This document shows positions 47,645-56,865 of a DNA stretch of 64,000 nucleotides, in pieces. Location of the stretch: positions 1-64,000 of the forward strand of contig JAEULK010000073.1 of the NCBI GenBank assembly GCA_016793775.1. Reading direction: 5' to 3'. Both the position numbers and the translations under genes were made by a program. This DNA is from Sphingopyxis sp. Its GTDB lineage: Bacteria; Pseudomonadota; Alphaproteobacteria; Sphingomonadales; Sphingomonadaceae. The stretch's first letter is position 1. Each line of letters opens with the position of its first letter. The notes beneath the pieces are model-generated. The model was not told where the DNA came from, made no database searches, and worked only from the letters and a program-made list of their open reading frames with translations.

Positions 47645-48393
47645 GTCTTTTTGGGCGTGCCGAGCAGCGCGGCGACCCGCGCCCACAGCATCGCATAGGC
47701 CTGCCCCGCCTTGCTGCGACGGGCGTAAGCGGCGACGGGCGCGCGGCGCACCGCCATCTGTTCGACCACGCTCGCCATCGGCAGCACCGGCCACGCCGCC
47801 TCGGCCGCGAGCGCGTCGCGGTGCAGCGCGCGCCGCGCATCGACCATCGCATAGACGGGCATCAGCGGCGTGCTGGTCTTTTTCGCCGGGCGCAGATGCG
47901 CTATGACCTCGTCGAGCGCGCGGCGCGACAACGGCGAGGGGATGACGGGCACGATGATCAGGTCGGCGGCGCGCATCATCTGCTCGCTCGTCTCGGTGAG
48001 TCCCGGCGGGCAGTCGAGGACGACGCGGTCGTACCCGGCGCCGATGTCTTCGATCAGCCGGAGGAGCCTTTTCTTCTTGCCCGCGTCGAGGAACAAGGCG
48101 TCGAGCCCGCGCAGCGAGGTGTCAGCGGGCAGCAGGTCGAGGCCTTCGATGGCGGTCGGCACCACCAGCTTCGCGGGCGCGACATCGCGGTCGAACACCT
48201 GGTCGGCGGTGCGTTTGCCGGGACCGTCATGGCCGAGGATGAAGCTCGACGCCGCCTGGCCGTCGAGGTCCCAGAGCAAAGTCCTGCCGCCCGCCTGCAA
48301 CGCGGCTTCGGCGGCCAGATTGACCGCCAGGCTGGTCTTTCCGACCCCGCCTTTCAGGCTGTAAACGGCGATGACATGGGCTTGTTTGCTCAT
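47641..48393 (-). CDS. ParA/MinD-type ATPase
   Basis: 250 residues. Deviant Walker A KGGVGKTSLAVNLA, Walker A' VVLDCPPGLTE and a C-terminal helical region. Chromosomal orphan: no ParB or parS is visible nearby. It may position some cell-surface or cytoplasmic cargo; overlap with the hydroxylase gene shows co-transcription but does not explain function. Confidence 0.88.
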   Translation of the reverse strand: MSKQAHVIAVYSLKGGVGKTSLAVNLAAEAALQAGGRTLLWDLDGQAASSFILGHDGPGKRTADQVFDRDVAPAKLVVPTAIEGLDLLPADTSLRGLDALFLDAGKKKRLLRLIEDIGAGYDRVVLDCPPGLTETSEQMMRAADLIIVPVIPSPLSRRALDEVIAHLRPAKKTSTPLMPVYAMVDARRALHRDALAAEAAWPVLPMASVVEQMAVRRAPVAAYARRSKAGQAYAMLWARVAALLGTPKKT

Positions 48394-48424
48394 GCGGCCG
48401 GAGTCCCGTGTTTCGCGCGGTGAG

Positions 48425-48952
48425 TCAAGCGGGCGGTGCGGTGGTTCCCGCACCGAGCGCGCGCTGCATATAGATGGTGTCGAGCCAGCGCCCATGCTTC
48501 CATCCCATCCCCGCGAGCCGCCCGGCATGGGCGAAACCGCAGGCGGCGTGGAGCGCGACCGAGGCGGGTTCGGCGCCGCCGATCACCGCGACCATGGTGC
48601 GGAACCCGCTTGCCTCCGCCGCGACCAGCAGCGCGTCGAGCAAGGCGCGCCCGACCCCGCGCCCCTGCGCGGCGGGCGCCACGTAGATGCTGTCCTCGCA
48701 CGCCCAGGCATAGGCGGCGCGCGGGCGGAACTGGCTGGCATAGGCATAGCCGAGCAGCGTGCCCTCGGCGTCGCGCGCGGTGAGGAAGGGCCAGCCGTTG
48801 GCGAGATGGTCGGCGATCAGCGTCTCGGTGGCGGCGATGCTGCGCGGTTCGGTGTCGTAGCTCGCGGTGCCATGCGTGACATGATGGGAATAGATCGCCG
48901 CGACGGCGGCGGCATCGTCGATGGTGGCGGGTTCGATGCGCGGCGCGATCAT
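48425..48952 (-). CDS. GNAT acetyltransferase (phosphinothricin/methionine-sulfoximine type)
   Basis: 175 residues. EPATIDDAAAVAAIYSHHVTHGTASYD at the N-terminus and the acetyl-CoA motif VAPAAQGRGVGRALLDALL are typical of the Pat/MddA group of GNAT enzymes. The ATG at 48952 is preferred; an in-frame ATG at 48979 would add nine residues. Substrate specificity is not determined by sequence alone. Confidence 0.88.
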   Translation of the reverse strand: MIAPRIEPATIDDAAAVAAIYSHHVTHGTASYDTEPRSIAATETLIADHLANGWPFLTARDAEGTLLGYAYASQFRPRAAYAWACEDSIYVAPAAQGRGVGRALLDALLVAAEASGFRTMVAVIGGAEPASVALHAACGFAHAGRLAGMGWKHGRWLDTIYMQRALGAGTTAPPA

Positions 48953-49026
48953 GCGTTCGGGATAGCGGGTGCACGCCATGGCGCAATCGCTTTGCGCCGC
49001 GTGCCAAGCGCGGCTAGGGCAGGGCG

Positions 49027-50181
49027 ATGACCAGCGCCTCTTCCTCGTGCGACATCGCCATCGTCGGCGGCGGGCTTGCGGGCGGGTTGGCGGCGCTGGC
49101 GCTCGCGGCGAAACGCCCCGACCTCGACGTGCGGCTGGTCGAGCCCGGGCCGATCGGCGGCAATCATATCTGGTCCTTCTTCGACGGCGATATCGCGACA
49201 AGCGACCGCTGGCTCGTCGCTCCGCTCGTCCGCCATCATTGGCACGGGTACGACGTGCATTTCCCGCATCATCGCCGCACGTTGCGCATGGGGTATAAGA
49301 GCATCCCCGGTGAGGCGCTGGCCGCGGCGGTCGCGACGGCGCTGCCCGCCGATCGCATCATCGCCGACCGCGTCAAGCATGTCGCGCCCGACCATCTGCT
49401 GTTCGGCCGCGGCGGGCGGCTGAACGCGAAGCATGTCATCGACGCGCGGGGGGCGGGCCATCTGTCGGCGCTGACCTGCGGCTGGCAGAAATTCGTCGGG
49501 CAGGCGCTGACGGTGAAGGGCGGCCACGGGCTCGCGCATCCGGTGGTGATGGACGCGCGCGTCGCGCAGCTCGACGGTTATCGTTTCCTCTATCTGCTGC
49601 CGCTCGACGAAGAGACGGTGTTCGTCGAGGACACCTATTACAGCGACAGTCCCGACCTCGACGTCGATCTGATCCGCGAACGGATCGGTGCCTATGCCGC
49701 CTGGCGCGGGTGGGAGGTGACGGGTCATACGCGCGAGGAGACCGGGGTGCTGCCGGTGGTGATCGCGGGCGACTTCGATCGTTTTTGGCCCGCGGGCGAC
49801 AAGGTCGGGCGGATCGGCACCCGCGCCGGGGCGTTCCACGCGACCACCGGCTATTCGCTGCCCGATGCGGTGCGTACCGCGGCGGCGCTGCCGGGGCTGG
49901 TCGATGGCCCCGATCTCGGTGGCAAGCTGCGCGAACGCGCGGCGCGCGGCTGGCGGCGCCAGCGTTTCTATCGCCTGCTCGACACGATGCTGTTCCGCGC
50001 CGCCGAACCCGCGCAGCGGGTGCGCATCTTCGAGCGTTTCTATCGCCTGTCGCCGCGGCTGATCTCGCGCTTCTATGCCGGACAATCGACCCGCGGCGAC
50101 AAATTGCGCCTGCTCGCGGGCAAGCCCCCGGTGCCGGTCGCGCGCGCGCTCGCCGCGGTGCGGAAACTCGACTGGAAATGA
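49027..50181 (+). CDS. crtY: Lycopene beta-cyclase
   Basis: 384 residues, flavoprotein that forms the beta rings of beta-carotene. CDIAIVGGGLAGGLAALALA is the dinucleotide-binding fold; GNHIWSFFDGDI and YLLPLDEETVFVEDTYYSD are CrtY-type motifs. It overlaps crtI by ATGA. No crtE, crtW or crtZ is in the window. Confidence 0.95.
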   Translation: MTSASSSCDIAIVGGGLAGGLAALALAAKRPDLDVRLVEPGPIGGNHIWSFFDGDIATSDRWLVAPLVRHHWHGYDVHFPHHRRTLRMGYKSIPGEALAAAVATALPADRIIADRVKHVAPDHLLFGRGGRLNAKHVIDARGAGHLSALTCGWQKFVGQALTVKGGHGLAHPVVMDARVAQLDGYRFLYLLPLDEETVFVEDTYYSDSPDLDVDLIRERIGAYAAWRGWEVTGHTREETGVLPVVIAGDFDRFWPAGDKVGRIGTRAGAFHATTGYSLPDAVRTAAALPGLVDGPDLGGKLRERAARGWRRQRFYRLLDTMLFRAAEPAQRVRIFERFYRLSPRLISRFYAGQSTRGDKLRLLAGKPPVPVARALAAVRKLDWK

Positions 50182-51653
50182 GCCGCAACGCCATCGTCAT
50201 CGGCGCCGGTTTCGGCGGCCTAGCGCTCGCGATCCGGCTGCAGTCGGCGGGGGTGGCGACAACCATCGTCGAGGCGCGCGACAAGCCCGGCGGGCGGGCA
50301 TACCATTGGAAGCAGGATGGCTTCACCTTCGACGCCGGGCCGACGGTAATTACCGATCCGCCGTGTCTGCACGAGCTTTGGGCCCTGAGCGGGCAGGATA
50401 TGGCGGCCGACGTCGACCTCGTCCCTGTCATGCCCTTCTATCGCCTCAACTGGCCCGACGGCACCAACTTCGATTATTCGAACGACGAGGCCGCGCTGGC
50501 GGCCGAGATCGCGAAGCTCAATCCGGCCGATGTCGCGGGCTATGAGAAATTCCTGGCCTATTCGCGCGGAGTCTACGAGCAGGGCTATGTCAAGCTCGGC
50601 GCGGTCGCCTTTCTCGACTTCGCCTCGATGATCAAGGCCGCCCCGGCGCTGATGAAGTACCAGGCGTGGCGCAGCGTCTATTCGATCGTGTCCTCCTTCG
50701 TGCAGGACGAGCGGCTGCGGCAGGCCTTGTCCTTCCACACGCTGCTCGTCGGCGGCAATCCGATGACGACCAGCAGCATCTATGCGCTGATCCACACGAT
50801 CGAAAAGGACGGCGGCGTCTGGTTCGCGCGCGGCGGCACCAATGCGTTGGTGGCCGGCATGGTGCGCCTGTTCGAGCGATTGGGCGGAACGCTGCGGCTC
50901 GGCGATCCGGTGACGAAGATCGAAACGCAGGGCGACCGCGCGACCGGCGTGACGACCGCAAGCGACTGGCATGCCGCAGCCGATATGGTCGCCACCAACG
51001 GCGACCTGATGCACAGCTACCGCGATCTGCTGGGTCACAAACATGGGCCGAAGGTCGCCAAGAGCCTCGCGCGCAAACGCTGGTCGCCCTCGCTGTTCGT
51101 CGTCCATTTCGGGGTGAAGGGCGACTATCCCGATATCGCGCACCACAGCATCCTGTTCGGCCCGCGTTACAAGGGCCTGCTCGACGACATCTACAGGAAT
51201 GGCGTCGTGCCCGACGATTTCTCGCTGTATCTCCACCACCCCAGCATTACCGACCCCGGCATGGCGCCGCCCGGCCATGCAAGCTTCTACGCGCTCGCCC
51301 CCGTCGCGCATCTCGGCAAGGCCAAGGCTGACTGGGACGGCGATTTCGGGACGCAGTTCGCCAACGCGATTCTCGACGAAGTCGAGGCGCGCGTCCTCCC
51401 CGGCCTCCGCGCCAATGTGGTCACCCGCTTCCACTACACCCCCGCCGATTTCGGCCGCGATCTGTCGGCGCATCTGGGCAGCGCGTTCAGCCTCGAACCC
51501 GTGCTGTGGCAGAGCGCCTGGTTCCGCGCCCACAACCGCGACGATGCGATTTCCAATCTTTACTTCGTCGGCGCGGGGACGCATCCGGGCGCGGGAATCC
51601 CCGGGGTCGTCGGCAGCGCCAAGGCGACTGCCCAATTGATGTTGGACTTATAA
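50178..51653 (+). CDS. crtI: Phytoene desaturase
   Basis: 491 residues, normal for bacterial CrtI. FAD-binding AIVIGAGFGGLALAIRLQ, GGRAYHWKQDGFTFDAGPTVI and the C-terminal FVGAGTHPGAGIPGVVGSAKATAQLM signature. It converts phytoene to lycopene. Starts in an ATGA overlap with crtY; a REP family F pair follows. Confidence 0.97.
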   Translation: MSRNAIVIGAGFGGLALAIRLQSAGVATTIVEARDKPGGRAYHWKQDGFTFDAGPTVITDPPCLHELWALSGQDMAADVDLVPVMPFYRLNWPDGTNFDYSNDEAALAAEIAKLNPADVAGYEKFLAYSRGVYEQGYVKLGAVAFLDFASMIKAAPALMKYQAWRSVYSIVSSFVQDERLRQALSFHTLLVGGNPMTTSSIYALIHTIEKDGGVWFARGGTNALVAGMVRLFERLGGTLRLGDPVTKIETQGDRATGVTTASDWHAAADMVATNGDLMHSYRDLLGHKHGPKVAKSLARKRWSPSLFVVHFGVKGDYPDIAHHSILFGPRYKGLLDDIYRNGVVPDDFSLYLHHPSITDPGMAPPGHASFYALAPVAHLGKAKADWDGDFGTQFANAILDEVEARVLPGLRANVVTRFHYTPADFGRDLSAHLGSAFSLEPVLWQSAWFRAHNRDDAISNLYFVGAGTHPGAGIPGVVGSAKATAQLMLDL

Positions 51654-51655
51654 CT

Positions 51656-51739
51656 CCGTTCGCATCGAGCGAAGTCGAGATGCCCATCGGGCTCGGCGCC
51701 AAGTCGATGGGTGTCTCGACTTCGCTCGACACGAACGGG
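51656..51739. repeat. REP family F inverted pair
   Basis: CCGTTCGCATCGAGCGAAGT and the mirrored ACTTCGCTCGACACGAACGG flank a short spacer with further pairing (ATGCCCATCGG/TCGATGGGTGT). It fills the gap between crtI and the LOG-family gene. Confidence 0.85.
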
Positions 51740-51751
51740 TAAAGGGAATTT

Positions 51752-52333
51752 ATGAAACGCCTTGCCGTCTATTGTGGATCCGCCACCCCCGCCGACCCGG
51801 TCTATATCGACACCGCGCGCCATGTCGGGCGCACCCTTGCCGAAAAGGGCATCGGCGTCGTCTATGGCGGCGGTCGGCTCGGGCTGATGGGCGCGGTCGC
51901 CGACAGTGCACTCGAAGCCGGGGGCGAGGTCATCGGGGTCATCCCCGAGGCGCTGGTCGGCAGCGAGGTCGCGCATCGCGGCTGCACCGAATTGCATGTC
52001 GTATCGGGCATGCACGAACGCAAACGCATGTTCACCGACCTCAGCGACGGGTTCCTCACCATCCCCGGCGGGGTCGGCACGATGGACGAATTGTGGGAAG
52101 CGATCAGTTGGTCGCAGCTCGGCTATCATGCCAAGCCGGTCGGGCTGCTCAACGCCGCGGGTTTCTACAACGACCTCATCGCCTTCAACCGGCATATGAT
52201 TTCGGTGGGCTTCATCCGCCCCGCGCACGCCGGAATCATGATCGTCGATGCGGGGCTCGAACCCCTGCTCGACAAGATGGCGGCGTATCAGCCGCACGCG
52301 CCGATCTTCGCGATGAAGGCCGACGATCTGTGA
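51752..52333 (+). CDS. LOG-family (TIGR00730) Rossmann-fold protein
   Basis: 193 residues. Signature PGGVGTMDELWEA with GGGRLGLMG and HERKRMF marks the family that includes cytokinin riboside 5'-monophosphate phosphoribohydrolases. In bacteria it probably cleaves nucleoside monophosphates; the link to carotenoid genes is positional only. A REP B pair begins 8 nt after the stop. Confidence 0.92.
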   Translation: MKRLAVYCGSATPADPVYIDTARHVGRTLAEKGIGVVYGGGRLGLMGAVADSALEAGGEVIGVIPEALVGSEVAHRGCTELHVVSGMHERKRMFTDLSDGFLTIPGGVGTMDELWEAISWSQLGYHAKPVGLLNAAGFYNDLIAFNRHMISVGFIRPAHAGIMIVDAGLEPLLDKMAAYQPHAPIFAMKADDL

Positions 52334-52340
52334 CGCCGGA

Positions 52341-52431
52341 GCAAAAAATAGGGACAGTCCCTAATTATTGGCAGGCGGCCCATCGGATCGCGGCATCCGT
52401 CGTGAATAAATAGGGACTGTCCCTATTTTTT
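52341..52431. repeat. REP family B inverted pair (copy 4), abutting crtB
   Basis: Two GGGACNGTCCC palindromes with degenerate AT flanks (AAAAAATA... and ...TATTTTTT). The element runs directly into the crtB coding sequence: the first conserved-looking codon (TAC, 52431) shares its last base. Confidence 0.9.
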
Positions 52432-53372
52432 ACGACCCCGACCTCCTCCACGGCTTCGCGCACGACAGCATCGCACGCGGCTCGAAAAGCTTCGCGCTCG
52501 CCAGCCGGCTGTTCGACCGCGAGACGCGCGAGCGGGTATGGCTGCTCTATGCCTGGTGCCGCGCCGCCGACGACCTGACCGACGGGCAGGATCATGGCGG
52601 CACGATGAGCGCGGGGCATGACGCCAAGGCCGCGGTGGCGCGTATCCGCGACCTCACCGACCGGGCCTATGCCGGCCAGCCGACCGGCGACCCGGCGTTC
52701 GACGGCCTCGGGTACCTGCTCACCGAAATCCACATCCCGCGCGCGGTGATCGACGACATCGTCGCGGGCTTCGACCTCGACGCCGCCGACTGGCGGCCGC
52801 GCAGCGAGCAGGATCTGCTGCGCTACAGCTATCACGTCGCGGGCGCCGTCGGCGTCGCGATGGCGCTCGTCATGGGCATCGACCTCGCCGACGAAACGAC
52901 GCTCGACCGCGCCTCCGACCTCGGCATCGCCTTCCAGCTCGCCAATATCGCGCGCGACGTCGCCGAGGATGCCGCCGCCGACCGCTGCTACCTGCCCGTC
53001 GAATGGATGGTCGAACTCGACATCCCGCCCGGCCAGCATATGCATCCGGCGTTCCGGTCGCGCCTGTCGGTGATGGCCAAATGGCTGTCCGAGATGGCCG
53101 AGGAATATGAGGCGTCGGCGCGCTGGGGCGCGCGCAAATTGCCCCCGCGCAGCCGCTGGGCGGTACTCGCCGCCGCCGGCATCTACGGCGACATCGCGCG
53201 CGAGGTCCGCGCGCGCGGCGACCATGCCTGGGATCACCGCGCGGGCACATCGCTCGTCGCCAAGCTGGGCTGGGTCGCGCGCGCCGGCTGGTCGGTGCTG
53301 CGCCGCCCGCCGCAGCGGCGGATCGGCCGCGACGGCCTGTGGACGCGCCCGCGCCTGGAGCGCGCCGGATGA
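52410..53372 (+). pseudogene. crtB: Phytoene synthase, 5' end apparently disrupted by a REP element
   Basis: The frame is open from 52410 and encodes a full-looking phytoene/squalene synthase from 52431 (YDPDLLHGFAHDSIARGSKSFALASRLF): the first Asp-rich motif CRAADDLTD, and the second, ANIARDVAEDAA, are intact, as is the C-terminus. But no ATG, GTG or TTG exists in frame before ATG 52605, which lies after the first Asp-rich motif and would give an inactive protein. The in-frame stop at 52407 is inside the repeat. Either the gene is broken at its start, or it uses a rare start such as ATT 52425 or ATA 52410. A GTG at 52330 overlapping the LOG stop (reading MTPEQ) may be the original start, now separated by the repeat and out of frame. 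The stop overlaps pnuC by ATGA. Confidence 0.7.
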
Positions 53373-53935
53373 GCGAGCTCGAATGGCTGGCAGCGGTGCT
53401 GGTCCTCATCAACGTCGCGCTCGTCGCGCTGCGCAGCGTGTGGAACTACCCCTTCGCGCTGGTCGCGGTCAGCGTCTATGCGATCGTGTTTTTCGAGGCA
53501 AAACTGTACAGCGACATGCTGCTCCAAGGCTTTTTCTTCGCGCTCAACCTCTATGGCTGGGCGGCGTGGATAGGCGCGCGGGAGGACAGCGGCGTGCCCG
53601 TCGGCTGGATGACCGACCGTGCGCGCCTGAGATGGGGGCTGGTCACCGTCGCGGCCTGGATCGGCTGGAGCTTCCTGATGCACCGCTACACCGACGCCGT
53701 GGCGCCGTGGGTCGATGGCGGCATCGCGATGCTCAGCATCACCGCGCAATGGCTGCTCGCGCGGCGGCGGGTCGAAAGCTGGTGGCTGTGGATCCTCGTC
53801 GATCTGATCGCGGTGCCACTGTTCGCGTGGCGCGGCCTCTATGCGACCAGCATCGTCTATGTCGCGCTGCTCGGCCTGTCGATCGACGGGCTGATCCAGT
53901 GGCGCCGTGCCGCCGCCGAAGGGGCGCTCGTATGA
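53369..53935 (+). CDS. pnuC: Nicotinamide riboside/mononucleotide transporter PnuC
   Basis: 188 residues with about seven hydrophobic helices. RSVWNYPFALVAVSVYAIVFFEAKLYSDMLLQGFFFALNLYGW is the PnuC-type core with its Trp/Asn/Gln substrate residues. The ATG at 53369 overlaps the crtB stop; the following kinase starts in its stop. With that kinase it forms an NAD salvage pair. Confidence 0.92.
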   Translation: MSELEWLAAVLVLINVALVALRSVWNYPFALVAVSVYAIVFFEAKLYSDMLLQGFFFALNLYGWAAWIGAREDSGVPVGWMTDRARLRWGLVTVAAWIGWSFLMHRYTDAVAPWVDGGIAMLSITAQWLLARRRVESWWLWILVDLIAVPLFAWRGLYATSIVYVALLGLSIDGLIQWRRAAAEGALV

Positions 53936-54453
53936 CGCGCCACATCTGTCTCCACGGCGCCGAAAGCACCGGCAAATCCTCGCTCGCCCCGCGCCTCGCG
54001 CGGGCGCTGGGCGGGGTTGTCGTGCCCGAATATGGCCGCGGCTATGCCGAGGCCAACGGCACCGACCTCGACGCCTCCGACCTGCGCGCGATTTTCGCGG
54101 GCCATGTCGCGGCGACCGAGGTCGCGCTCGCCGCCGGCCCCGACTGGCTGATCTCGGACACCGACCCGCTGATGACGCAGGCGTGGGCGGTGATGCTGCT
54201 TGGCGAACGGCTGCCCGAAATCGATGCCTGGACCGCCGTCGCCGACCTCTATCTCGTGCCCGCGATGGACCTGCCATGGGAAGAAGATGGCACGCGCCTG
54301 TTCGGCAGCGATTCGGCGCGGCGGCAATTCATGGACGTCGCGATCGGCGAGCTCGAACGGCGGCACCTACGCTGGATGTGGGTCAGGGGCGACGGCGATG
54401 CGCGGCTGAAAAGCGCGCTCGCGGCGATTCATGCGGCGGGGCTGGCCGCGTAA
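53932..54453 (+). CDS. NadR-type ribosylnicotinamide kinase-like ATPase
   Basis: 173 residues. P-loop HGAESTGKSSLAPRLA and an Asp in SDTDPLMTQAW resemble the C-terminal kinase domain of NadR; the adenylyltransferase and HTH domains are absent. It likely traps imported nicotinamide riboside by phosphorylation. ATGA overlap with pnuC. It converges with the acyl-CoA synthetase gene, overlapping by 25 nt. Confidence 0.88.
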   Translation: MTRHICLHGAESTGKSSLAPRLARALGGVVVPEYGRGYAEANGTDLDASDLRAIFAGHVAATEVALAAGPDWLISDTDPLMTQAWAVMLLGERLPEIDAWTAVADLYLVPAMDLPWEEDGTRLFGSDSARRQFMDVAIGELERRHLRWMWVRGDGDARLKSALAAIHAAGLAA

Positions 54454-55973
54454 CGATCGCGCAATTCGCGCTTGAGCACCTTGCCGATCGGGCTGCGCGG
54501 CAGTTCGTCCACCACATTGATCGCGCTCAGCCGCTGCGTCTTGCCGACCTTGGCGTTGCAGTCGGTCCGCACGCTCTCCGCATCGGCGCCGTCCTTCAGC
54601 ACCACGAAAGCGACCGGGGTTTCGCCCCATTCCTCACTCGGCATGCCGACCACCGCCGCCTCGACGACGCGCTCGTCGGCGAGCAAAATGCCTTCGAGGT
54701 CGCTGGGGAAGATATTGAAGCCGCCCGAGATGATCATGTCCTTGGCGCGGTCCATCAGGGTCAGGAACCCGTCCTCGTCGATCCGCCCGATGTCGCCGTG
54801 GCGATAGAAGAGGCGGCCATCGGCGTCGTACCAGTGCATCGCCTTGGTCGCGTCGGGACGGTTGTTATAGCCGGTCATCATCGCGGGGCTGCGCCCGACG
54901 ACCTCGCCGACCGACCCCTGCGGCAGCTCGTTGCCTTCCTCGTCGATCACCTTCGCGATATGGCCCGGCGCCGGACGGCCGACGGTGTGGAGCTTGTCGG
55001 GGAATTGATGCGCTTCGAGGATGAAGGCCGCGCCGCCCTCGGTCATGCCATAGATTTCGACCAGCCCGCCGGGCCAGCGCTGCAATACATCGGCCTTGAG
55101 CGACGCCGCGAAAGGCGCCGAAGTGCAATATTTCATGATGAAGCTGCTGAGGTCGAAGCTGTCGAAATCCTCGAGCGCCATGATGCGGCGGTACTGCACC
55201 GGCACCAGCATCGTATTGGTCGCGCGCTCGCGGCTTGCGAGTTCGAGGAAGCCGCGCGCGTCGAATTTCTTCATCAACACGACCTGCCCGCCCGACCCGA
55301 CGGTCGGCATGAAGCTCGCCATCGTCGTGTTCGAATAGAGCGGGGTCGACAGGATCGTCACCGCGTGCGGGCCATAGGCCGGGGCGCCGCGGACGATATG
55401 CTGCCAGCGCATCGCATGGCTGTGGACGATGCCCTTGGGCGTGCCCGTCGTCCCCGACGAGTAGATGATGTTGAAGCCGTCCCCGGGCAGGATATCGACC
55501 GGCGCGGGCTTCGCGCCCGCCAGCGACAGCCAGGCGTCGAGCGGCGTGCCGACGTCGCTGCCGTCCATCGCGATGCGGTCGCTCGCAGTGACGACCTGGC
55601 CTTCCAGGCTCGCCGAGGCGGCGGCGTCCAGGAACAAATGCCGCGCCCCGGTGTCGGCGATCATCGCTGCCATCTGCTCGCCCGTCGCGCTGTTGGTGAT
55701 CAGCCCCGCGACCCCGCCGGCGCGCAGCGTGCCGAGGATGATGGCCATCTGCTCGACGCTGTTCAGCCCCGCGATCGCGGTGCGGTCGCCCTTGGCAAAG
55801 CCGTCCTGCTGCAACCGCGCCGCGATGCGGTCCATATATGCGTCCAGTTCGGACCAGCTCAGCCGTCGGGCCGGATCGGCGGCGGCTATGGCATCGGGAC
55901 GGTCGGCGGCATGGGCGCGGATCAGGTCGGGCAGCGTGGCGAAGTCGCCGGCGAGCAGGTCGGTCACGGTCAT
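54429..55973 (-). CDS. AMP-forming acyl-CoA synthetase (class I adenylate-forming)
   Basis: 514 residues. P-loop-like YSSGTTGTPKG, core YGMTEGG, HGDIGRIDEDGF and the C-terminal catalytic Lys in PRSPIGKVLKRELRD. It activates a carboxylic acid to acyl-CoA through an acyl-AMP; chain type is unknown. The ATG at 55973 begins MTVTDLLAGD; the ORF continues upstream without similarity. Confidence 0.94.
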   Translation of the reverse strand: MTVTDLLAGDFATLPDLIRAHAADRPDAIAAADPARRLSWSELDAYMDRIAARLQQDGFAKGDRTAIAGLNSVEQMAIILGTLRAGGVAGLITNSATGEQMAAMIADTGARHLFLDAAASASLEGQVVTASDRIAMDGSDVGTPLDAWLSLAGAKPAPVDILPGDGFNIIYSSGTTGTPKGIVHSHAMRWQHIVRGAPAYGPHAVTILSTPLYSNTTMASFMPTVGSGGQVVLMKKFDARGFLELASRERATNTMLVPVQYRRIMALEDFDSFDLSSFIMKYCTSAPFAASLKADVLQRWPGGLVEIYGMTEGGAAFILEAHQFPDKLHTVGRPAPGHIAKVIDEEGNELPQGSVGEVVGRSPAMMTGYNNRPDATKAMHWYDADGRLFYRHGDIGRIDEDGFLTLMDRAKDMIISGGFNIFPSDLEGILLADERVVEAAVVGMPSEEWGETPVAFVVLKDGADAESVRTDCNAKVGKTQRLSAINVVDELPRSPIGKVLKRELRDRYAASPAA

Positions 55974-56062
55974 GGACGATTCGTTAGCACAGCGGTGGCA
56001 CGGTGCAACGGAGCGAAGGAGGGACCGGTCGAAATGGACGCGCAGGCGAAGGGGAGGGGTGA

Positions 56063-56776
56063 TTGGAGCGAAGCGACGGCCGCACCGCGACCGGACCCCC
56101 GCCGCTCGTCGCGGTCCGCCATGCGATCGCGGCACGCGGCGACCTGCTTGTTCAGGCGCTCGCGGTCGCCGGGTTTCGCACCACACGGCTGCCGTCGCCG
56201 CTAGCCGGCGCCCGGGCCTGGCGCGACGGCTGTTTCGACCTGCTCGCCGTCGATCCCTTTCATGATTCGCATGACGCGGCCGAGCTTGTCGCCCTGGCGC
56301 GCGCGATCGCGGCGGGTCGGCCGCTGCTGATCCTGTCCGACCGCGACAGCGGTGCCGAGCGGATGCTGGCGCTGGGGGCGGGCGCCGACGATGCCGTCGG
56401 CTGGGCGGGCGATCCGGCCGAGGTCGTTGCGCGCATCGCCGGATTGCTGCGGCGCAGCCGAATGGCAGCGGGGCGATTGGGCGAGGGCGAACTGCGCATC
56501 GACCTGATCGACCGCCGCGTCGAGCGCGCCGGGCGGCTGATCCCGATGCCGCTGCGCGAATTCGACCTGCTCGCCAATCTCGCGCGCGTGCCCGACCGGC
56601 CGGTGTCGCGCAGCGCGCTGCTCAAGGCGGTGTGGCGAATCGATTTCGATCCCGGCACCAACCGCGTCGAGGTGCATATGTCGCGGCTGCGCGCCAAGGT
56701 CGATCGCGGCTTCGGCTGGCCGATGCTCTGCACCGTCAAGGGCTGTGGTTATGCGCTGCGCTCGCGGCCCGATTGA
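56063..56776 (+). CDS. OmpR-type response-regulator-like protein with degenerate receiver
   Basis: 237 residues. The C-terminal OmpR/PhoB winged helix is clear: IDLIDRRVERAGRLIPMPLREFDLLANLARVPDRPVSRSALLKAVWRIDFDPGTNRVEVHMSRLRAKVD. The N-terminal half looks like a receiver domain, with a possible acceptor Asp (LLAVDPFHDS), but lacks the paired acidic residues near its start (PLVAVRHAIAARG). No histidine kinase is adjacent. Start is TTG at 56063 with GGGGAGGGG 3-4 nt upstream; no ATG is suitable. Confidence 0.85.
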   Translation: MERSDGRTATGPPPLVAVRHAIAARGDLLVQALAVAGFRTTRLPSPLAGARAWRDGCFDLLAVDPFHDSHDAAELVALARAIAAGRPLLILSDRDSGAERMLALGAGADDAVGWAGDPAEVVARIAGLLRRSRMAAGRLGEGELRIDLIDRRVERAGRLIPMPLREFDLLANLARVPDRPVSRSALLKAVWRIDFDPGTNRVEVHMSRLRAKVDRGFGWPMLCTVKGCGYALRSRPD

Positions 56777-56865
56777 AGCATCGTCGCGCGCTTGCTTGAC
56801 CAAAAGTTTCGGTTTGCTACGGGTCGGCGACATAAAGAAATATATGACCCTGCTGGAGAGCCCCG

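Noticed and set aside
53907..56204. A 765-codon plus-strand frame opposite an acyl-CoA synthetase
   Set aside because: It runs through the NadR-type gene out of frame and antisense to the synthetase; shadow sequence.
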